Shown piece by piece: positions 16,803 to 25,136 of a stretch of 64,000 nucleotides of DNA. Made by a program: the position numbers and the translations under genes. Within the stretch, counting starts at the first letter, position 1, and each line of letters begins with the position of its first letter. Source of the DNA: Tsukamurella ocularis (GTDB lineage: Bacteria; Actinomycetota; Actinomycetes; Mycobacteriales; Mycobacteriaceae); NCBI RefSeq assembly GCF_024807615.1, contig NZ_JANUCJ010000001.1:1-64000 (forward strand), read 5' to 3'. The notes below the pieces were generated by a model. The model did not search any database, was not told the DNA's origin, and saw only the letters and a program-made list of their open reading frames with translations.

Positions 16803-18149
16803 ATGGCGTCTGACATCGTCCCGATCGAGCTCGGCCTCACCGACGGCCCGGTGTACACCCTGTGGGCACCGCGGTGGCGTGACGGGGAGGACGAATGGGA
16901 GGCCTTCCTGGGCCTCGACGAGGATCTGTACGGCTTCTCGTCGGTCGCCGAGCTTGTCGCCTTCGCCCGCAGCGGCAAGGCGAACGACCTGGACGACCAC
17001 CCGGCCTGGGAGGCCCTGACCACCCTGCCCGCGGAGGCCTTCGTCCCGCGCGACGACCGCAGTTTCGATCTGATCTCGGTGCCGGAGCTCGCCGCCGAGG
17101 AGCCCACCCCCGAGGTGATCGCCGAGCTCGAGGACACCCTCGAGATCGTCGGCCTCATCGGCGAGGTGTGCGAGCTGATCGACGTCACCAAGTTCTTCAA
17201 CGGCAACCCGGTGCTGGGCACCGTGCGCATCGGCACTCGCAACTTCGAGGGCCGCGAGGGCGCGGAGATGTGGCACAAGGTCGGCCAGATCATCAGCCGC
17301 AAGTGGGACGACGTGGTCGACGCGATCGAGGGCGTCGTCAGCGCGCCGAAGGTGTCCGCCACCCTCACCGAGGCCGCCGAGCAGGAGCTCGCGGAGGCCG
17401 AGGAGAAGGCCGCTGCACTGGCCGCCGACGCCGCGGATCTGGATGACGACCTCGACGACGACCTCGACGACGTGCCCGGTCTCGACACCGACGACCTGGA
17501 CGAGGACGACGACGAGTACGACGGCGATGACGCGGACGGCGAGGACGGGGTGACGCTCGCGAAGAGCGCCGAAGAGGACTTCGAGGACGAGGAGGAGGAC
17601 GACTCCTTCTGGGGTCAGGTCGGTATCGACCCGATCAAGATCATCACCTCGACGGGCGAGTACTACACGCTGCGTTGCTACCTCGACGACAACCCGGTCT
17701 TCCTGGGCCGCAAGGGCAAGATCTACATCTTCGACTCCGAGGGAGCGCTGGCGCGGTACCTCGCGGACGACGACGACACCGACCTCTCGTCGGTCTCCAC
17801 CTTCGACGAGGTGCGCGTGGCCGCGACCGACGGTGCGCTGGAGATCGAGGTCTACGACGACAACGTCTACGTGCTGCCCGGGATCGGCGAGGACATCGCC
17901 GACGGTCCGCGGCGCATCGACCGCGATCAGCTGGATCTCGCGGTGGAGCTGCTGCTGGACTCGGCCGACTTCGCTGACGACGCCTCAGTGCGGGATGCGC
18001 TGCGCCCCACCACCCCGCTCGGCTTCTTCGTCTCCTACGCGCTCGACCCGCAGCCGCGCCGGCTGGCACCGTCGGGCCCGTTCGACAACGAGGCCGAGGC
18101 ATGGCGGGCGCTCGAGCACGACTTCGAGGACCGGCTCACCAACAAGTGA
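16803..18149 (+). CDS. Acidic hypothetical protein, Rv3311 homologue
   Basis: A 448-residue protein in two conserved parts: residues 1-180 and 265-448, each with a short WGQVGIDPIKIIT or DLISVPELA-like segment, joined by a highly acidic linker (residues 200-265, dominated by Asp and Glu). There is no signal peptide or membrane helix, so it is cytoplasmic. The same gene follows upp/sapM in M. tuberculosis (Rv3311); its function is unknown. TACGCT (16790-16795) is 7 nt before the ATG, suggesting leaderless transcription that is separate from the preceding cassette. Confidence 0.85.
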   Translation: MASDIVPIELGLTDGPVYTLWAPRWRDGEDEWEAFLGLDEDLYGFSSVAELVAFARSGKANDLDDHPAWEALTTLPAEAFVPRDDRSFDLISVPELAAEEPTPEVIAELEDTLEIVGLIGEVCELIDVTKFFNGNPVLGTVRIGTRNFEGREGAEMWHKVGQIISRKWDDVVDAIEGVVSAPKVSATLTEAAEQELAEAEEKAAALAADAADLDDDLDDDLDDVPGLDTDDLDEDDDEYDGDDADGEDGVTLAKSAEEDFEDEEEDDSFWGQVGIDPIKIITSTGEYYTLRCYLDDNPVFLGRKGKIYIFDSEGALARYLADDDDTDLSSVSTFDEVRVAATDGALEIEVYDDNVYVLPGIGEDIADGPRRIDRDQLDLAVELLLDSADFADDASVRDALRPTTPLGFFVSYALDPQPRRLAPSGPFDNEAEAWRALEHDFEDRLTNK

Positions 18150-18153
18150 CCGG

Positions 18154-18179
18154 ACCCCGCGGCGCCACCGCCGCGGGGT
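18154..18179. terminator. Bidirectional hairpin between the Rv3311 homologue and add
   Basis: A 10-bp perfect GC stem (18154-18163 with 18170-18179) and 6-nt loop directly after the Rv3311-like stop and before the add stop. There is no T-run, as is common in GC-rich actinobacteria. Confidence 0.6.
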
Positions 18180-18188
18180 GCGCCGGCG

Positions 18189-19307
18189 TCAACCGATCAG
18201 CACCGCGAAACCGGGCTTGATCACCTCGTCGATGAGGGCCAGCCGCTCGTCGAAGGGCAGGAACGCCGACTTCATCGCGTTGATGGTGAAGCGCTGCAGG
18301 TCGGTCCAGCCGTAGCCGAAGGTCTCGACCAACTTGAGCATCTCCGCGCTCATTGTGGTGTCGCTCATGAGCCGGTTGTCGGTGTTGACGGTGACGCGGA
18401 AGCGCAGCTGCGCCAGCAGGTTGAAGGGATGCTCCTCCATCGAGGCGACCGCGCCGGTCTGGACGTTGGAGCTGGGGCACAGCTCCAACGGGATGCGCGC
18501 GTCCCGCACCCGCGCCGCCACCCGGCCGAGGACCGCGCCGGAGAAATCGGAGGATCCCGGCTCGACGCCCGCGATGTCGTCGACGATGCGCACGCCGTGG
18601 CCCAGGCGGTCGCAGCCGCAGAACGCCAGCGCCTCGTGGATCGACGGCAGCCCGAAGGCCTCCCCCGCATGGATGGTGAAGGGGGCGGAGTGATCCCGCA
18701 TGTACTCGAAGGCGTCGAGGTGGCGGCTGGGCGGGAAGCCCGCCTCGGCACCGGCGATGTCGAAGCCGACGGCGCCGCGGTCGCGCCAGCGCACCGTCAG
18801 CTCCGCGATCTCGCGCGAGCGGGCCGCGTGCCGCATCGCGGTCACGAGGCAGCGCACGACGATCGGGCGGCCCGCGGTGCGCGCCGCGGACTCGCCCGAA
18901 GCGAAGCCGGCGAGCACGGCCTCCATGACCTCGTCGAGCGACAGCCCGCCCTCGAGGTGCTGCTCGGGCGCGAACCGCACCTCGGCGTAGACCACGCCGT
19001 CGGCCGCCAGGTCCTCCGCGCACTCGCGCGCCACCCGGGACAGCGCCTCGGGCGTCTGCATCACCCCGACGGTGTGCTCGAAGGTCTCCAGGTACTTCAC
19101 CAGTGAGCCGGAGTCCGCGGCGTCCCGGAACCACGCGGCCAGCTCGGGCTCGGTGGTGGCGGGGAGGTTCGCGTAACCGCTCTCCGCGGCCAGCTCGAGG
19201 ACCGTGGCGGGGCGCAGCCCGCCGTCGAGGTGGTCGTGGAGCAGCACCTTGGGTGCGCGGCGCAGGGCCTGCAGGTCGATGAGGGTGGGGCCAACGGGAT
19301 TCGCCAT
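18189..19307 (-). CDS. add: Adenosine deaminase
   Basis: Deaminates (deoxy)adenosine to (deoxy)inosine, feeding purine nucleoside phosphorylase. Its 372 residues show the zinc site [25 protein letters not shown], the catalytic LGHGVRI, and SNVQTGAV with [12 protein letters not shown] carrying the last metal Asp. TACCTT (19314-19319) is 6 nt before the ATG, suggesting a leaderless mRNA. It matches Rv3313c. It is separated from deoA and cdd here by a two-component system and a dehydrogenase. Confidence 0.95.
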   Translation of the reverse strand: MANPVGPTLIDLQALRRAPKVLLHDHLDGGLRPATVLELAAESGYANLPATTEPELAAWFRDAADSGSLVKYLETFEHTVGVMQTPEALSRVARECAEDLAADGVVYAEVRFAPEQHLEGGLSLDEVMEAVLAGFASGESAARTAGRPIVVRCLVTAMRHAARSREIAELTVRWRDRGAVGFDIAGAEAGFPPSRHLDAFEYMRDHSAPFTIHAGEAFGLPSIHEALAFCGCDRLGHGVRIVDDIAGVEPGSSDFSGAVLGRVAARVRDARIPLELCPSSNVQTGAVASMEEHPFNLLAQLRFRVTVNTDNRLMSDTTMSAEMLKLVETFGYGWTDLQRFTINAMKSAFLPFDERLALIDEVIKPGFAVLIG

Positions 19308-19351
19308 AGGGCCAAGGTACCGGCTACCGGCGCGTAACACGGTCGGGGTGG

Positions 19352-19915
19352 CTATCGCTCCGTGAGATAGGTGAGGATGGCGCGGACGCGGCGGTTCCCC
19401 TCCTCAGGAGGCAGGTCCAGCTTCGCGAAGATGTTCGCCACGTGCTTGGCCACCGCGGCATCCGAGACCACCAGCGCCGCAGCGATATCGGCATTGCTGC
19501 GCCCCTCCGCCATGAGGGCGAGCACCTCGCCCTCGCGGGGCGTGAGCCGGTCGAGCACCGTCGGAGTGAACATCTTGGAGATCACCTCGGGATCCACCAC
19601 CACTCCCCCGCTCGCGACGGTGTCGAGGGCGCGGAGGAAATCGCCCACCCGCCCGACCCGCTCCTTGAGCAGGTAGCCCACGCCGCCGCCGGAGTCCAGC
19701 AGCCGCCGCGCGTACGCGGCGGCGACATACTGGGACAGCACCAGCACAGGCACGCCCGCGCGGCCGGCCCGCAGATCCAGCGCCGCCCGAAGCCCGTCGT
19801 CGCCGTGCCCGGGCGGCATCCGGACGTCGGTCAGCACCAGGTCGACGGTGTCCGGATCGATCGCCCGCAGAGCGTCGGCAAGCAGCACGGAATCCTCAGC
19901 GATCAAGATCCGCAT
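19352..19915 (-). CDS. LuxR-type response regulator with shortened receiver domain
   Basis: A 187-residue response regulator of the NarL/FixJ family. Receiver motifs are AEDSVLL (Glu7, Asp8), phosphoacceptor Asp30 in [15 protein letters not shown] and YLLKERV; the C-terminal LuxR helix-turn-helix is [36 protein letters not shown]. In relatives the phosphoacceptor is near residue 53; here only 17 residues separate AEDSVLL from DLVLTDV, so about 20 residues covering helix 1 and strand 2 are missing in frame. The start at 19915 gives the canonical MRILIAEDS opening. It lies 66 nt downstream of its sensor kinase. Phosphorylation-dependent function is doubtful. Confidence 0.85.
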   Translation of the reverse strand: MRILIAEDSVLLADALRAIDPDTVDLVLTDVRMPPGHGDDGLRAALDLRAGRAGVPVLVLSQYVAAAYARRLLDSGGGVGYLLKERVGRVGDFLRALDTVASGGVVVDPEVISKMFTPTVLDRLTPREGEVLALMAEGRSNADIAAALVVSDAAVAKHVANIFAKLDLPPEEGNRRVRAILTYLTER

Positions 19916-19981
19916 CGCCGCGCTCCGCCTCCCGTCTCCCTGTGCCCTCTCCTCCGCCATGCTTTGCGCATCGCGCGCAGC

Positions 19982-21241
19982 CTACGACATCGCCTTCGCC
20001 CAGTAGAGCGTCGTGGGCCCTCCGGGCGGGCTCAGCACGGTGAGCGTCGCGCCGATGGACTCGGCCCGCTCGATCAGCCCGGCAATACCCGTACCGCCGG
20101 CGGGGTCCGCCCCTCCGGTGCCGTCGTCCATCACCGTCATCGACACCCCGAGCGCACCCGCAGCGAAGGTGATCCGCACCGTGCTCGCGCCGCCGTGCTT
20201 GATCGCGTTGGTCACGGCCTCACTGGCGGTGTAGTACATGGCCTGCTCGATCTCGGAAGGCAGGCGCCGGCCGGGCGTCCAGCCCTCGCCCGCGCTCACG
20301 TCGACCGGGATCGCTCCGCCGAGCTCGGCGCACGCCGCCTCGACGCCGGCATCATCGAGCACCTGCGGGTGCACGCCGCGCACCGTATCCCGCAGGCCCG
20401 CCATGGCGCGCTCGAGCCGCGCCTGCGCCTCGGACACCTGGCCGCGCAGGGCCTCGTCGGCCGTCTCCGGCAGGCTCTGCTGCAGCTCGCCGAGCTGGAG
20501 CGACAGGCTCGCGAGGTCCTGCTGCGGGCCGTCGTGCAGGTTGCGCTCGATCCGGCGCCGCTCTCCCTCGAAGGAGTGCACCAGCACGCCGCGGGAGGCC
20601 TCCAGCGTCGTGACGCGGCGGAGCAGTTCCTCCTCGGTGGGGCCGAGCAGCAGCCGCGCGGTGGCGGCCTGCGCCACGGACACGGCGTAGGTGATGTAGA
20701 GCCCCGCCGCACAGATCACCGCGCCGATCGCGCCCCAGATCGCCTGGCTGACGACACTGTCGATCGCCGTGCCCATGACGTTGACCTCGCCGTCGAGGAA
20801 GGGCGCGATCACGAGCCCGCCGCCGATCGTCCATCCGATCACCGCGCCGAGGAAGACGATGGGGGTGAGCACCGCGAGGAGCAGTGTGTATGCCACCTCC
20901 CGCCAGGTCGCCCGCTCGCCGAGGCGAGCACCGGCTCGGGTCGAGAGATTGCCGGTCACGGGCGGATGCGGATCGCCGATGGCCGGATCCCCCAGCCACG
21001 TGACCCGCAGGCGCTCCAGTTTCGCCAACCCGTAGGACCACGCCGGCGCGAACGGCAGCAGCACCACCACGACATACAGGAAGAAGAGCACCCACCCGAC
21101 GATCATCGATCCGGCGAAGTAGGCCAGGCCGCGCCACGGCGCGGACGTGGCGAGGAAGCGCAGCGGCTCACGGAGCGGCGCGGCGAGCGCGCCGCGGACG
21201 GGCTCACGCTGCACCGGGGGCGGGGTCACGTCATCGATCAT
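19982..21241 (-). CDS. Membrane sensor histidine kinase (HisKA_3, NarL type)
   Basis: A 419-residue kinase. Two N-terminal hydrophobic segments (about residues 40-65 and 117-150) and a further pair (about 160-190) anchor a 'sensor' region of PspC-less DUF type; the dimerisation box ERRRIERNLHDG contains the phosphorylatable His236, and the ATPase domain has EAVTNAIKHGGAS and DDGTGG. Cognate to the downstream regulator. TAGCGT (21249-21254) lies 7 nt before the ATG, indicating a leaderless mRNA. The signal is unknown; there is no extracytoplasmic ligand domain, so an intramembrane (cell-envelope) signal is possible. Confidence 0.87.
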   Translation of the reverse strand: MIDDVTPPPVQREPVRGALAAPLREPLRFLATSAPWRGLAYFAGSMIVGWVLFFLYVVVVLLPFAPAWSYGLAKLERLRVTWLGDPAIGDPHPPVTGNLSTRAGARLGERATWREVAYTLLLAVLTPIVFLGAVIGWTIGGGLVIAPFLDGEVNVMGTAIDSVVSQAIWGAIGAVICAAGLYITYAVSVAQAATARLLLGPTEEELLRRVTTLEASRGVLVHSFEGERRRIERNLHDGPQQDLASLSLQLGELQQSLPETADEALRGQVSEAQARLERAMAGLRDTVRGVHPQVLDDAGVEAACAELGGAIPVDVSAGEGWTPGRRLPSEIEQAMYYTASEAVTNAIKHGGASTVRITFAAGALGVSMTVMDDGTGGADPAGGTGIAGLIERAESIGATLTVLSPPGGPTTLYWAKAMS

Positions 21242-21248
21242 GCCGTAG

Positions 21249-21332
21249 ACGCTAGGTCCGCCGCGGCCGCGAGTCCCTGGCCTCAGCAAGAGAATCGGGG
21301 GTGGTGCCAGCACTACCCCCGGCGGCTAGCGT
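21249..21332. promoter_or_regulatory. Divergent leaderless promoters, sensor kinase and hydroxyacid dehydrogenase
   Basis: TAGCGT on the minus strand (21249-21254) and TAGCGT on the plus strand (21327-21332), each 7 nt from its start codon. The 100-bp region between the two start codons could hold the binding site of the response regulator; I see no convincing repeat. Confidence 0.5.
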
Positions 21333-21339
21333 GATCGGT

Positions 21340-22266
21340 ATGCGCATCGCGATCCTCGACGACTACCAGGACGTCTCCCGCGAATACGGCGACTTCTCCG
21401 GGCTCGACGTCACCGTCTTCACCGAGCCGCTCACCGACGTCGCCGGCCAGTTGGCCGGGTTCGACGGGGTGGTCGCCATGCGGGAGCGCACCCGCTTCCC
21501 CGCGGACGTGCTGCGCTCGCTGCCCCGCCTGCGGCTGTTGGTGTCGACGGGCCGCCGCAACGCCGCGATCGACCTCGCCGCTGCATCGGAGCTCGGGATC
21601 ACTGTGTGCCACACCGGATACCGCCCCGCAGCCGCCGCCGAGCACACCTGGGCGCTGATCCTCGCAGCGCTGCGTCACGTGCCGACCGAGGACGCGAACA
21701 TCCGAGCCGGGCGGTGGCAGAGCACCGTCGGGAAAGAACTGCACGAGAGTACCTTCGGCATCGTCGGCCTCGGCGGTCTCGGGCGACGGGTCGCGCGGGT
21801 GGCGAACGCCTTCGGCGCGGACGTGATCGCCTGGTCCAGCAACATCGACGCCGAGCGGGCGGCCGAGGTCGGGGCGACGGCCGTGAGCAAGGGGGAGCTG
21901 TTCGAGCGCGCCGACGTGGTCACGATCCACTACGTGCTCTCCGACCGCTCGCGCGGCATCGTCGGCGCCGCCGACATCGCCCGGATGAAGCCGGGCGCGC
22001 TCCTGGTCAACACCTCGCGGGCGGGCGTGCTCGACACCCCGGCCGCCGCGGCGGCGGCGCGCAGGGGCGACATCCTCCTCGCCCTCGATGTCTTCGACGC
22101 GGAGCCGCTGCCCACCGACGACCCGATCCGCGACCTGCCGAACTCCGTCCTCACCGGGCACGTCGGCTACGTCACCGAGCAGCAGTACCGGACCTTCTAC
22201 GCGGACGCGGCCGAGGACGTCCGCGCCTACCTCGCGGGCGCCCCCGTCCGCATCATGAATCCCTAA
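21340..22266 (+). CDS. D-2-hydroxyacid dehydrogenase family protein
   Basis: A 308-residue NAD-dependent oxidoreductase related to phosphoglycerate dehydrogenase. The NAD motif is FGIVGLGGLGRRVA; the catalytic Arg is in LLVNTSRAGVLD, the Glu in VFDAEPLP and the His in LTGHVGYVT. The substrate is unknown. It is transcribed away from the sensor kinase; TAGCGT lies 7 nt before ATG 21340. Its TAA stop overlaps the deoA TAG stop from the opposite strand (shared bases 22263-22266). It has no counterpart between add and deoA in M. tuberculosis, so it is part of an inserted island. Confidence 0.87.
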   Translation: MRIAILDDYQDVSREYGDFSGLDVTVFTEPLTDVAGQLAGFDGVVAMRERTRFPADVLRSLPRLRLLVSTGRRNAAIDLAAASELGITVCHTGYRPAAAAEHTWALILAALRHVPTEDANIRAGRWQSTVGKELHESTFGIVGLGGLGRRVARVANAFGADVIAWSSNIDAERAAEVGATAVSKGELFERADVVTIHYVLSDRSRGIVGAADIARMKPGALLVNTSRAGVLDTPAAAAAARRGDILLALDVFDAEPLPTDDPIRDLPNSVLTGHVGYVTEQQYRTFYADAAEDVRAYLAGAPVRIMNP

Positions 22267-23561
22267 GCGGTCACCCGGTCCAGCACGAGCGAGCCGCGGG
22301 GCGCCGCGGACTCGCCGATGACGGCCGCGCCGTCGAGCGCGGCGACGGCACCGTCGAACTTCTCCGGAGTGTCGGAGTGCAGCGTGAACAGCGGCTCGCC
22401 CTCGACGACCCGGTCGCCGACGCCTGCGTGCCAGGTGACGCCCGCGCCCGCCTGCACGGGTTCGCCCTGGCGCTCGCGGCCCGCGCCGAGGCGCCAGGCG
22501 GCGACGCCGACGCCCATCGCATCGAGCTCGGTGAGCACGCCGGAGGCGGGCGCGGCGACGGTGCGCGTGTGCTGCGCGACCGGCAGCGGCGCGTCGGGGT
22601 CGCCGCCCTGCGCCGCGATCATCGCCTTCCAGCTGTCCATCGCCTTCCCGTTGGCGAGATGCTCGGCGGGGTCGGCGTCGACGCCGGCGAGCGCGAGCAT
22701 CTCCCGCGCGAGCGCGAGCGTCAGCTCCACCACGTCCGACGGTCCGCCGCCGGCCAGGACCTCGAGCGACTCGGCGACCTCGAGCCCGTTACCGGCGGTC
22801 CGGCCGAGCGGGGTGGACATGTCGGTGAGCAGTGCGACGGTGTTCACGCCCGAGTCGTGGCCGAGCGCGACCATGGTCTCGGCGAGCTCGCGCGCCTGCG
22901 CGGCGGTCTTCATGAAGGCGCCCTTGCCGACCTTGACGTCGAGGACGAGCGAAGCCGTGCCCTCCGCGATCTTCTTGCTCATGATCGAGCTGGCGATGAG
23001 GGGGATCGCCTCGACGGTGCTGGTGACATCGCGCAGGGCGTACAGCTTCTTGTCGGCCGGAGCGAGGCCCGAGCCCGCGGCGCAGATCACACCGCCGACC
23101 TTCTCGAGCTGGTCGAACATCTGCTCGTTGGTCAGGTCTGCGCGCCAGCCGGCGATGGCCTCCAGCTTGTCGAGGGTGCCGCCGGTGTGACCGAGGCCGC
23201 GGCCGGAGAGCTGCGGCACTGCCACGCCGTACGACGCGACGAGCGGAGTCAGCGGCAGGGTGATCTTGTCGCCCACGCCACCGGTGGAGTGCTTGTCCGT
23301 CGTCGCGAGCGGGCGGCCGTCGCGGCGCAGGCCGGAGAAGTCCATGCGCTCGCCGCTGGCGATCATGGCCGCGGTCCAGCGGGCGATCTCCCGGCGGTCC
23401 ATCCCGTTGAGGAAGATCGCCATCGCGAGCGCCGACATCTGGTAGTCCGCCACCTCACCGCTGGTGAACCTGTCGATCACCCAGTCGATCTGGCCATCGG
23501 TCAGGGCCTTGCCGTCGCGCTTGGTCGCGATGATGGAAACGGCGTCGAAGACATCGGTCAT
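22263..23561 (-). CDS. deoA: Thymidine phosphorylase
   Basis: Cleaves thymidine and deoxyuridine to the base and deoxyribose 1-phosphate. Its 432 residues have the signature TDKHSTGGVGDKITL, SGRGLGHTGGTLDKLEAI and KKIAEGTASLVLDVKVGKGAFM. Start ATG 23561 is preceded by AGAGG. It is 5 nt downstream of cdd, forming the pyrimidine-salvage operon cdd-deoA as in Rv3315c-Rv3314c. The stop codon overlaps that of the convergent hydroxyacid dehydrogenase by 3 bases. Confidence 0.95.
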   Translation of the reverse strand: MTDVFDAVSIIATKRDGKALTDGQIDWVIDRFTSGEVADYQMSALAMAIFLNGMDRREIARWTAAMIASGERMDFSGLRRDGRPLATTDKHSTGGVGDKITLPLTPLVASYGVAVPQLSGRGLGHTGGTLDKLEAIAGWRADLTNEQMFDQLEKVGGVICAAGSGLAPADKKLYALRDVTSTVEAIPLIASSIMSKKIAEGTASLVLDVKVGKGAFMKTAAQARELAETMVALGHDSGVNTVALLTDMSTPLGRTAGNGLEVAESLEVLAGGGPSDVVELTLALAREMLALAGVDADPAEHLANGKAMDSWKAMIAAQGGDPDAPLPVAQHTRTVAAPASGVLTELDAMGVGVAAWRLGAGRERQGEPVQAGAGVTWHAGVGDRVVEGEPLFTLHSDTPEKFDGAVAALDGAAVIGESAAPRGSLVLDRVTA

Positions 23562-23566
23562 GCGGT

Positions 23567-23980
23567 CTACCTCTTCTCGTCGTGGGTGACCTCGTCGAGG
23601 TCGTCGGGCCCGAAGGCGTCGGGCAGCAGCCGGCTCAGCGGCACCGGGCCTGCGCGGTGGTCGATCAGGAGTTTTCCGCCACCGTGTTCGTAGAGGAGCT
23701 GGCGGCACCGACCGCACGGCATCAGGACGTCGCCATTGGCGTTCGTGCACGTGAAGGCGAGCAGTCGCCCGCCGCCCGTGGAATGGAGTGCACTCACGAG
23801 GCCGCACTCCGCGCAGAGGGTCAGTCCGTATGAGACATTCTCCACATTGCATCCGGACACCACGCGGCCGTCGTCCGTCAGCGCGGCGGCCCCGACGGGG
23901 TACTTCGAATAGGGCGCATAGGCATGCCCCATGGCGTCGACGGCGGTGCGCCGCAATGCCTCCCAGTCAATGTCGGGCAC
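23567..23980 (-). CDS. cdd: Cytidine deaminase
   Basis: Deaminates cytidine and deoxycytidine to uridine nucleosides. The 137-residue homotetrameric type: YAPYSKYPVGAA, SGCNVENVSYGLTLCAE with zinc Cys and catalytic Glu, and MPCGRCRQLL with the other two zinc cysteines. GTG 23980 is preceded by AAAGGAG. It leads the cdd-deoA operon and is divergent from the sdh operon. Confidence 0.96.
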   Translation of the reverse strand: MPDIDWEALRRTAVDAMGHAYAPYSKYPVGAAALTDDGRVVSGCNVENVSYGLTLCAECGLVSALHSTGGGRLLAFTCTNANGDVLMPCGRCRQLLYEHGGGKLLIDHRAGPVPLSRLLPDAFGPDDLDEVTHDEKR

Positions 23981-24023
23981 AGCCGATCACTCCTTTCCGG
24001 AGGCTTGTTGATTCCGGATCAAT

Positions 24024-24042
24024 TTCGGTCAGGCATACCTAA
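24024..24042. promoter_or_regulatory. DtxR/IdeR-like iron box before the sdh operon
   Basis: Read on the minus strand, TTAGGTATGCCTGACCGAA agrees with the DtxR/IdeR consensus TTAGGTTAGSCTAACCTAA at 15 of 19 positions, including a perfect TTAGGT half. It lies in the 241-bp cdd-sdhC gap, 180 nt before sdhC and 44 nt before cdd. The rest of the gap has a possible -10 (TATACG, near 24128) but no clear -35. Confidence 0.5.
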
Positions 24043-24221
24043 CTAAATCTGTTCGGCCCCAACACATCGGGACCGTGGTTTCGATTCCACATTCTGGTGG
24101 GTTTAAGGTCAAGGCGTGGGTTCAGGTATACGTCGCGAACGGCGCCGACGCGAGGGCTCAGAGTCCTTTCGTCGACCTTCGTTCGACCGTATCCAAGAAA
24201 CGATGTCGAAGGCAGGACTCG

Positions 24222-24629
24222 ATGAGCAGTAGTACCGAGGTGGCGGCCGCCGAGGAGCCGCGCCGCGTCTCCCTCTACAAGGGCGATCCGGGCATGTTGA
24301 ACTGGGTGCTGCACCGCATCAGCGGCGTGACCATCTTCTTCTTCCTGTTCGTCCACGTCCTCGACACCGCGGTCATCCGCATCGACCCCGAGGCGTACGA
24401 CGCGATCATCAAGACGTACAAGACTCCGATCATCGGCCTGCTCGAGATCGGCCTCGTCATGGCCATCCTCTTCCACGCCCTCAACGGCGTCCGCGTGATC
24501 CTCGTGGACTTCTGGAGCAAGGGCGTGCAGTACCAGAAGGCGATGTCCATCGCTGTCTGGACGGTCTTCCTCATCACCGGCGCCGGAATGGCCGCGCGTC
24601 TCCTCTACATCATGATCTCGCACGCATAG
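24222..24629 (+). CDS. sdhC: Succinate dehydrogenase cytochrome b556 subunit
   Basis: Membrane anchor of complex II. Its 135 residues have three hydrophobic helices (about 35-55, 75-98, 110-130), with HRISGVTIFFFLFVHVLDT carrying the conserved Ser/Arg quinone-site region and a haem-ligand His candidate. Start ATG 24222 follows GGCAGGA; an upstream in-frame ATG at 24075 would add 49 residues without homology and is rejected. First gene of sdhCDAB (Rv3316-Rv3319 order). Confidence 0.93.
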   Translation: MSSSTEVAAAEEPRRVSLYKGDPGMLNWVLHRISGVTIFFFLFVHVLDTAVIRIDPEAYDAIIKTYKTPIIGLLEIGLVMAILFHALNGVRVILVDFWSKGVQYQKAMSIAVWTVFLITGAGMAARLLYIMISHA

Positions 24630-24643
24630 GGGGACGCAGAGAT

Positions 24644-25111
24644 ATGACTACCGCGAACGAACCCAAGCTCGCCAAGACGCTGCTCAAGCAGTACGACCGC
24701 CCCGCCTCGCTCGACAACCCGCGCTCGCCGCACCGTCCGGCGTCCGGCAACTTCGAGAAGTACGCCTGGCTGTTCATGCGCTTCTCGGGCATCGCCCTCC
24801 TGGTCCTCGTCTTCGGGCACGTCTTCATCATGCTCGCGCTGGACAGCCAGGGCGTGCACCGGATCAGCGCCGCCTTCGTCGCGCAGCGCTGGGCCAGCCC
24901 CTTCTGGCAGATCTGGGACATCACGATGCTGTGGCTCGCCCAGCTGCACGGCGGCAACGGCCTGCGCGTGATCATCGACGACTACGCCCGCAAGGACCGC
25001 ACGCGGTTCTGGCTCAAGACTCTGCTCGTGCTGTCGATGATCCTCGTGGTCGGCCTCGGCTCGTACGCGCTCCTCTCGTTCGAACCGGCCTCCGTGCCCA
25101 CCGCCCAGTAA
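24644..25111 (+). CDS. sdhD: Succinate dehydrogenase hydrophobic membrane anchor
   Basis: The second membrane subunit of complex II, 155 residues with three transmembrane helices (about 40-63, 85-105, 123-147). GHVFIMLALDSQG and QLHGGNGLRVIIDDYAR are conserved around the quinone/haem region. It starts 14 nt after sdhC with GGGGGACGCAGAG upstream. With SdhC it passes electrons from the iron-sulfur subunit to menaquinone. Confidence 0.93.
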   Translation: MTTANEPKLAKTLLKQYDRPASLDNPRSPHRPASGNFEKYAWLFMRFSGIALLVLVFGHVFIMLALDSQGVHRISAAFVAQRWASPFWQIWDITMLWLAQLHGGNGLRVIIDDYARKDRTRFWLKTLLVLSMILVVGLGSYALLSFEPASVPTAQ

Positions 25112-25136
25112 CGGCCAGGAAGGACTGACCCGCATC

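Noticed and set aside
19442-21334. 630-codon open frame on the plus strand
   Set aside because: Antisense to the two-component genes, no recognisable domain.
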